NCBI GenBank assembly: GCA_963663245.1
Contig: OY760143.1
Span: 1,178,001 to 1,242,000, forward strand
Origin: JAFGVL01 sp963663245
GTDB lineage: Bacteria; Bacteroidota; Bacteroidia; Bacteroidales; Paludibacteraceae
Direction of reading: 5' to 3'
DNA: 64,000 nt
Both the position numbers and the translations under genes were made by a program. How positions within the stretch are numbered: position 1 is the stretch's first letter; each line of letters begins with the position of its first letter. The notes under the pieces were generated by a model, which did not search any database, was not told the DNA's origin, and saw only the letters and a program-made list of their open reading frames with translations. Below are positions 58,666 to 64,000 of the stretch, piece by piece.

Positions 58666-59327
58666 TGAAAGAGCAGATTGAACAAAGTTGGAAAGATCAG
58701 TTACAAGCTGAATTTGATAAACCTTATTTCGGTGAGTTAACTGATTTTGTGCAATATGAATATGCTACATCTACTATTTTCCCTCCGTTGAAACTTATAT
58801 TCAATGCCTTTTATCAATGTCCTTTTAATAAAGTTAAAGTGGTTATTATAGGACAAGATCCTTATCATGGAGAAAGTCAAGCTCACGGATTGTGTTTCTC
58901 CGTTATTGATGGAATGAAGTTTCCTCCTTCTTTAGTTAATATATTTAAAGAAATACAGCGTGATTTAGATATTCCAATTCCTCTTTCAGGTAATTTAGAG
59001 CGATGGGCTAAGAAGGGTGTTTTATTGTTAAATGCAACATTGACTGTACGAGCAAGCGAAGCTGGGTCACATCAGAAAAAAGGTTGGGAGCAGTTTACCG
59101 ATGCTGTAATTGACAGACTAAGTTCTGAGGGGGAGAACATTGTTTTTATGCTGTGGGGTGCTTACGCTCAAAAGAAAGGAGCTGTAATTGATACTCAAAA
59201 ACATTTAGTGTTAGAGGCAGTGCATCCTTCACCTTTGTCTGCGCATAGAGGGTTTATTGGTTGTGGTCACTTTAGAATGGCGAATCAATATTTGGCAGAA
59301 AAAGGAAAAGCTGTGATTGAGTGGTAA
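58665..59327 (+). CDS. ung: Uracil-DNA glycosylase
   Basis: This enzyme removes uracil from DNA in base-excision repair. The 220-residue length is normal. The water-activating loop GQDPYHG (Asp65) and the minor-groove loop HPSPLSAHRGF are intact, as is LLNATLTVRASEAGSH. Its ATG overlaps the previous stop (TAATG), so it is translationally coupled to the PafA-like gene. Confidence 0.97.
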   Translation: MKEQIEQSWKDQLQAEFDKPYFGELTDFVQYEYATSTIFPPLKLIFNAFYQCPFNKVKVVIIGQDPYHGESQAHGLCFSVIDGMKFPPSLVNIFKEIQRDLDIPIPLSGNLERWAKKGVLLLNATLTVRASEAGSHQKKGWEQFTDAVIDRLSSEGENIVFMLWGAYAQKKGAVIDTQKHLVLEAVHPSPLSAHRGFIGCGHFRMANQYLAEKGKAVIEW

Positions 59328-59372
59328 CTCTAAAATAAGACAGGATTAACAAGGTATAGTTTTTTGCTGATT

Positions 59373-60125
59373 CTACTTAGAAGAAATAACTAAACTTGAA
59401 AAAGCTTCCCAGTTATTTTTTAACTCTTCCATGCTTGAGAAAACTAAATCGGCGCCTGCTTCGTGTAATATTTTTTCTTCTAAAATTCCTGTTTGAACAG
59501 CAATAACAAATACTCCGGCAGCAACTCCTGATTCAATACCTAAGGGGGCATTTTCAATGATTACTGCTTGATGAGAATCAATTTTGTTTTTTTCTAGGCC
59601 CATTAAGTAAGGCTCAGGGTCGGGTTTGCCAATTTTCACATCTAGGGAGGTTACCATCTTATCAGAGTCAAACACACCAGGGTAACTTTCTTCTATTCTT
59701 CCCCAAAGACTTTTTTGTCCTGAACCAGTAACAATAGAGGCTGTTAAAGCTTGTGATTTTATTTGTTGAGCTAGTTCTAAAGCAAAAGGGATAGGCTTAG
59801 CTAAAGGGTATTTTTCGAAAAGTGCTGTTTTTAGCGAATAAATACCTTTGTACTCTTCGTCTGTAGCATCACGGTTGTAGATGTTGTTAAACCCGTAATT
59901 AACAGTAGTAATACCTGTTCTTCCTTCATTTAGATATCCTTCGTATTCTGTAAATGGAAGGTTGTATGCAGCCATAGCTTCTACCCATGACTTTGCATGA
60001 CCTGGCATAGAGTCAAACAAAACACCATCCATGTCAAATAAAACGGTTTTTAAATCTAGCTTAGAATTGTTGGTTCTTTTAAGGTAGTTGGAAATAGCTT
60101 TTTGAAACATATATAGAAATGTCAA
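59373..60125 (-). CDS. HAD-superfamily phosphatase (beta-phosphoglucomutase-like)
   Basis: The 250-residue product has HAD motif I FDMDGVLFDSMPGH, a helical cap, motif II TASIVTGSG, and the late IGKPDPEPYLMGLEK and IENAPLGIESGVAAG segments, as in beta-phosphoglucomutase and related sugar-phosphate phosphatases. Substrate unknown. The first ATG is at 60125; ATG 60110 is an alternative. Confidence 0.9.
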   Translation of the reverse strand: MTFLYMFQKAISNYLKRTNNSKLDLKTVLFDMDGVLFDSMPGHAKSWVEAMAAYNLPFTEYEGYLNEGRTGITTVNYGFNNIYNRDATDEEYKGIYSLKTALFEKYPLAKPIPFALELAQQIKSQALTASIVTGSGQKSLWGRIEESYPGVFDSDKMVTSLDVKIGKPDPEPYLMGLEKNKIDSHQAVIIENAPLGIESGVAAGVFVIAVQTGILEEKILHEAGADLVFSSMEELKNNWEAFSSLVISSK

Positions 60126-60158
60126 TAGAAAAAGTAAATAGTTGAAAAAGAGAAGGTT

Positions 60159-60650
60159 TTATTCTTCTTCTTCTTTTACTTCAATTTTCACATCTTCTAC
60201 CTCTTTAGAAGCTTCTTCAATTTCTAAGTCAATTTGAGAAGGTTCTTCTTCAGAACTAACTAAATCTAGTTCTTTAATCTCTTGAATAGTTTCATCTTTT
60301 ACAAGAAGCACATCATGAAAAGGCTGTTTGATTTCTGCTATTGGAAAAGCAACATAAACACCATAGTCGTTGTAGAATTGAACATGTGTGAAATTAGCAA
60401 TCTCCTCATCTAATCGGAAATAGTAATAACCAGAAGAGTCAGATATGGTAATTAATTTAGAATCAACCTTATTAAATAAGGTTACCATAGTGTATTTACC
60501 TACTTCTGTAATAGTATCAGTAAGTTTTTTCTCAGGGTTAGTTATTTTAATCGTTTTAAAAGTAATTAAACCCTTTGCCTCGGTAGCTTGAGAGAAAAGA
60601 CTGATAGATGAGATAAGTAAAAGCGATAATAACAATGATTTGATTTTCAT
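60159..60650 (-). CDS. Secreted protein with acidic C-terminal tail
   Basis: The 163-residue product has a signal peptide (ending SLFSQATEAKG), a beta domain (YTMVTLFNKVDSKLITISDS, YYFRLDEEIANFTHVQFYND) and a glutamate-rich tail (EEPSQIDLEIEEASKEVEDV). It may be a carboxypeptidase-regulatory-like small domain. Function unknown. Confidence 0.68.
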   Translation of the reverse strand: MKIKSLLLSLLLISSISLFSQATEAKGLITFKTIKITNPEKKLTDTITEVGKYTMVTLFNKVDSKLITISDSSGYYYFRLDEEIANFTHVQFYNDYGVYVAFPIAEIKQPFHDVLLVKDETIQEIKELDLVSSEEEPSQIDLEIEEASKEVEDVKIEVKEEEE

Positions 60651-60809
60651 GTTGTGTTTTATTATTGAGGTATATGTATGCTTATATAATTTCTACCTGC
60701 GAATTTCGTAAAAAAAAATGACTTATGCCAATCTTACATTTCGATATTCAGTTAAAGAGTGTTGAAGTAGGTTCTAAATACCTTTTTTTGTATTGAGAAT
60801 AAACAAATT

Positions 60810-61283
60810 TCACTCCATTTTAGAAACTTGATCATAATTAAGTTCTAGCTCAGCAATTACCTTTTCTTTTTTAGGGAAGTACAGTAGAAACATCACTAAC
60901 AATATACCTGCTGTACCTATAAAAGCAGTATTGGCTGTAAGTATATATGATACAGTGGCAAATAAAGCCGTAGCTTCAATAAATGCCAATCTAATAATTA
61001 CAGCTGAAGTATATGTTGTTATTTTTTTATCCAAAGCTTTGGTGCTTTTTGCATGTTCTACTTTCTTCTTAAAAAGCATTTTAGATGTAAATACAGCATT
61101 AATAAATAAAAAGACAGTAATTCCCATTAAAGGGTAGAGTAAGCTTTGATTAGTAGGTGTGGTATTACCCAATACTAATGCAAGAGCAATAGTAATGAAA
61201 AATAATAGACCGCTTAGCAGAGCCTTAAAAATTAATTGAAGTGTTCTGAAATATTTTTTAGGACTCATATAGCTGTTGTTCAT
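60810..61283 (-). CDS. Four-span membrane protein of unknown function
   Basis: The 157-residue product has four hydrophobic segments (ALLSGLLFFITIALALVLG, PLMGITVFLFINAVFTS, IIRLAFIEATALFATVSYIL, FIGTAGILLVMFLLYFP). No conserved motif was recognised. It lies divergent from the TetR operon. Confidence 0.7.
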   Translation of the reverse strand: MNNSYMSPKKYFRTLQLIFKALLSGLLFFITIALALVLGNTTPTNQSLLYPLMGITVFLFINAVFTSKMLFKKKVEHAKSTKALDKKITTYTSAVIIRLAFIEATALFATVSYILTANTAFIGTAGILLVMFLLYFPKKEKVIAELELNYDQVSKME

Positions 61284-61399
61284 TGCTCGATTTTTAGAGA
61301 GATAGCTTGGTTATTTTGCTGCGTAAATATAAGAACAGAATAGTAATTATTGAAATAATTTTTCATGATAATTTGTTTATTAAATAATAGTTTGTTTAA

Positions 61400-61421
61400 T
61401 TTGACCAACCGTTCAGTCAAA
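61400..61421. promoter_or_regulatory. TetR-type operator upstream of the regulator
   Basis: An imperfect palindrome with TTTGAC and GTCAAA ends around a CCGTT centre lies 10 bp before the TetR start. It resembles the usual TetR-family operator (TTGAC...CG...GTCAA), so autoregulation is likely. Confidence 0.65.
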
Positions 61422-61431
61422 AAAATAATGT

Positions 61432-62010
61432 ATGTCCCCAAGAACAGCTCTTCAAAACGAAAAGATACGTCAAGATAAGCGACGATTAATAATGGATGCA
61501 GCTCTAGAGCTCTTTGCTAATGAGGGTTTTCATGCCACTTCAATTAGTAAGATTACTAAAAAAGCCGGAATCTCTAAAGGTTTAATGTATAGCTATTTCG
61601 AAAGTAAGGATGCTCTCTTAATGAGCATTATGGATGAGAGTATTGATGAAATGATGGCCGCTTTTGACCCGAATAAAGACGGAGTGCTTACCGAAGATGA
61701 ATTTGTTTTCTTAGTAAATGAGTTTTTTAGAATTATTGTTGAAAAAGCACAAAGTTGGAAATTGTTGCTCTCTTTATTTTTGCAGCCTCAGGTAATGGAG
61801 TTATTTAAAGATAAAATGGAGCAATGGATACCTGTTATTATGAAAACAGCAATGACTTATTTTACCTCTAAAGGATATGATGATCCTGCTACAGAAGCAA
61901 TGTTTTTTGGAACTATGTTAGACGGAGTAGCATTTGATTATGTTGTTGCACCAGAAATATATCCAATTGATAATATTAAAGAAAGAATTTTAAACATGTA
62001 CACTAAATAG
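61432..62010 (+). CDS. TetR family transcriptional regulator
   Basis: The 192-residue product has an N-terminal TetR helix-turn-helix (IMDAALELFANEGFHATSIS, KKAGISKGLMYSYFESKDAL) and a variable ligand-binding C-terminal domain. It begins an operon with a LolA-like protein and an ABC permease and probably represses it. Confidence 0.93.
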   Translation: MSPRTALQNEKIRQDKRRLIMDAALELFANEGFHATSISKITKKAGISKGLMYSYFESKDALLMSIMDESIDEMMAAFDPNKDGVLTEDEFVFLVNEFFRIIVEKAQSWKLLLSLFLQPQVMELFKDKMEQWIPVIMKTAMTYFTSKGYDDPATEAMFFGTMLDGVAFDYVVAPEIYPIDNIKERILNMYTK

Positions 62011-62017
62011 GACTACT

Positions 62018-62779
62018 ATGAAAAAAGTTAATTTACTTCTACTTGTTTCCATGCTATTCTGTGCTCTTGGTACAATGGCCCAAACAAAAATGTCGGCAGC
62101 TCAAATTATCAAGAAGGCTGAAGATAAGTTCAAGGGAGAAAAATCTAGTTATGGAGAGATGCAAATTATAATTCAGCGCCCTTCGTGGAAGCGTACTGTT
62201 AGTATGAAATCCTGGTCGAAAGGAACAGAGTACTCCTTATCTCTTGTTACAGCACCGTCTAGCGAAAAAGGACAAAGTTTTTTAAAGCGAAAAAATGAAT
62301 TGTGGACATGGAATCCTACCATATCTCGAATGATAAAACTACCACCATCTATGATGTCGCAAGGGTGGATGGGAAGTGATTATACAAATGATGATATTAT
62401 GCGAGAATCATCTATGGTAAATGATTATAAGGTAAAGCTCTTGGAAGTAGAGAAAATGCAAGGATTCTCTTGTTATAAGATTGAATTAATTCCAAAGCCT
62501 GATGTTGCCGTTGTTTGGGGTAAAATGATTGTATGGATAGCTAAGTCAGAATACTATCAAATGAAAGTAGAATACTATGATGAAGATAATTATCTTGTTC
62601 GCACAATGTTAGGTTCTGATGTGAAACAATTTAGTGGGAGGAAACTTCCTGCTAAAATGGAAATATTACCAGAGGATGAACCTGGAAATAAAACGATTGT
62701 TATTCTGAAATCTATGAAGTTTAATCAGCCTATAAAGGAGAGTTTCTTCTCTCAGCAGAATATGAAACGTGTACGATAA
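62018..62779 (+). CDS. LolA-like outer-membrane lipoprotein-sorting protein
   Basis: The 253-residue product has a signal peptide (ending GTMAQTK) and the LolA-like fold seen in RND- and FtsX-associated proteins: EMQIIIQRPSWKRTVSMKSW, SSEKGQSFLKRKNELWTWNP, IKLPPSMMSQGWMGSDYTND. It probably carries lipids or lipoproteins in the periplasm in concert with the permease encoded next. Confidence 0.9.
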   Translation: MKKVNLLLLVSMLFCALGTMAQTKMSAAQIIKKAEDKFKGEKSSYGEMQIIIQRPSWKRTVSMKSWSKGTEYSLSLVTAPSSEKGQSFLKRKNELWTWNPTISRMIKLPPSMMSQGWMGSDYTNDDIMRESSMVNDYKVKLLEVEKMQGFSCYKIELIPKPDVAVVWGKMIVWIAKSEYYQMKVEYYDEDNYLVRTMLGSDVKQFSGRKLPAKMEILPEDEPGNKTIVILKSMKFNQPIKESFFSQQNMKRVR

Positions 62780-62806
62780 TAGTTAGAACTGTTAATCTAA
62801 AATAAA

Positions 62807-64000
62807 ATGAATAATTATTTAAAACTAGCCTGGCGCAATATATGGCGTAATAAAAGAAGGACTTTTATTACTGCTGCCTCTATATTTTTTGCGGTTTTCT
62901 TGTCGATATTAATGCGTAGCTATCAATTGGGTACGTATACACATATGATTTTTCAGTCGGTTGAGTCATATACTGGTTTTTTGCAGGTGCAACACCCTCA
63001 GTTTTTTGATGAAGAGAATATTGATTACTCTTTGACCTATAGTGATTCTGTTATAGAAGAAATACGTACAACTGATGGCGTAAAATCAGTAACACCAAGA
63101 ATTAATAATTTCTCTTTTGCTTCATATGGAGAGCAGTCGAAGGGGATACTTATAATGGCTGTTGACCCTATAGCAGAGAAAGGAAGTTCTAATCCAGAAC
63201 AACATCTAATTCATTTTAGATTAACGGATGAGGCGCTTGTAAAAATTGAATCGGAGATTGACATACCTGAGAAGGTGAAAAAACTAATGCTTACGTTTAA
63301 TGAATACTCATTTAAAAATGAAGCAGCAATTATTTCTTCTTTAGAACTTCATAAAGAAGATGATGCTGCACTTTTATCTGTAATAAAGAAATATGCTGCC
63401 TACCCAGCTCAATCTTTAGAGCCTAATGACGAAGGAGTATTTGTTTCTAATCGCTTATCTAAATATCTTAATATTAATGTAGGAGATACGCTTGTGTTAA
63501 TGGGACAAGGTTATCATGGTGTAAGTGCTGCTGGTTTATTTCCGGTAAGAGGAATTATAAAGTTAATCTCACCAGATTTAGATAATAAGTTGGTGTATAT
63601 GACCTTGTCTAAAGCTCAACAGTATTTTAATATGCAGCAGAAAGTAAATTATTTTGCAGTTAACTTAGATGAACCAGATAATTTTTTGGAAGTGCAATCT
63701 GCTTTACAAGAAAAACTACCAGCAGATAAAATGGTCGTTAAAAATTGGCAAGAGCTTAATCCAACTTTACAACAACAAATAGAAGGTGATGATAAAAGTG
63801 GACAGCTATTTTTAGGAATTCTTTATCTAATCATATTCTTTGGCATTTTTGGAACAGTGTTGATGATGTTGGCAGAAAGAAAACGCGAATTTGGAGTGCT
63901 CGTAGCAATAGGGATGAAAAAGAAAGTGCTAGCATTTATTTCTGTTCTAGAAATGTTGATGATAGGAATAATGGGTACTGCTGCTGGTATGCTTGCTTCT
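62807..64000 (+). CDS. FtsX/MacB-type ABC transporter permease (cut by window end)
   Basis: The frame opens MNNYLKLAWRNIWRNKRRTF, with one span (ASIFFAVFLSILMRS) and a large periplasmic MacB-like domain. It reaches the second span (FLGILYLIIFFGIFGTVLMM, then AERKREFGVLVAIGMKK) before the window ends; about 398 residues are visible. It follows the LolA-like gene by 27 bp. The partner ATPase should lie beyond the window. Confidence 0.92.
   Translation, partial: MNNYLKLAWRNIWRNKRRTFITAASIFFAVFLSILMRSYQLGTYTHMIFQSVESYTGFLQVQHPQFFDEENIDYSLTYSDSVIEEIRTTDGVKSVTPRINNFSFASYGEQSKGILIMAVDPIAEKGSSNPEQHLIHFRLTDEALVKIESEIDIPEKVKKLMLTFNEYSFKNEAAIISSLELHKEDDAALLSVIKKYAAYPAQSLEPNDEGVFVSNRLSKYLNINVGDTLVLMGQGYHGVSAAGLFPVRGIIKLISPDLDNKLVYMTLSKAQQYFNMQQKVNYFAVNLDEPDNFLEVQSALQEKLPADKMVVKNWQELNPTLQQQIEGDDKSGQLFLGILYLIIFFGIFGTVLMMLAERKREFGVLVAIGMKKKVLAFISVLEMLMIGIMGTAAGMLAS

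Overview
The window is AT-rich and looks like a chromosome segment of a Bacteroidota bacterium. Supporting signs are lipoboxes followed by acidic or polar residues, a BspA-like protein with a type IX secretion (T9SS) C-terminal domain, DUF4197, DUF5063 and DUF4105 genes, a bactofilin, and weak ribosome binding sites. The heterodisulfide-reductase-like cluster, the PPDK and the acetyl-beta-lysine (ablAB) operon suggest a marine or salt-adapted, facultatively anaerobic lineage such as Marinilabiliales or Marinifilaceae; that placement is an inference.

Layout. (1) 0.2-13.9 kb, all minus strand: envelope proteins (DUF4197, BspA-like LRR, lipase, GH43-like lipoprotein), ppdK, a zinc-ribbon membrane protein, the ablA-ablB-symporter operon and a LysE exporter. 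A 53 bp copy of the 3' end of ppdK lies beyond the lipase gene. (2) 13.9-33.5 kb: an integron-like cassette array. Fifteen imperfect palindromes of 96-147 bp, with AAC...GTT ends like integron attC sites, each sit just 3' of a minus-strand gene or gene group. The array begins at a tyrosine recombinase (32173-33507), which is read in the same direction as the cassettes. Cargo is mostly unrecognised lipoproteins and secreted proteins, plus a Fic protein, an AlbA_2 ATPase-like regulator, a cytosolic trypsin-like protease and a possible papain-like protein. Two nearly identical IS3-family elements and one IS end remnant each stop exactly 10 bp from an attC-like site. (3) 33.6-46.5 kb: housekeeping genes (DUF454, nucleoside-recognition membrane protein, rlmI, 3'-5' exonuclease, DUF5063, ECF sigma factor with a membrane partner, tRNA-Cys, fructosamine kinase, a heterodimeric ABC exporter, ACP phosphodiesterase, OmpA/PD40 protein). 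(4) 46.8-55.1 kb: a sulfur/electron-transfer operon (DsrE2, TusA, MvhD-like, an HdrA/GltD fusion, HdrA, and an HdrC/QmoC-like membrane subunit) with a divergent Crp/Fnr regulator and a perfect TGTGA-N6-TCACA palindrome between them. (5) 55.1-64 kb: tRNA-Tyr, tRNA-Gly, bactofilin, DUF4105, an apparently inactive PafA-like phosphatase homologue, ung, a HAD phosphatase, two small envelope genes, and a TetR / LolA-like / FtsX-type permease operon cut by the window edge.

The array is the most interesting part. The repeats look like attC sites and the cassettes are packed as in an integron. However, the recombinase lacks the extra domain typical of IntI and instead carries an unusual tryptophan-rich N-terminal extension, so this may be an undescribed Bacteroidota integron-like system. 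I could not run covariance models, profile searches or comparisons with related genomes.
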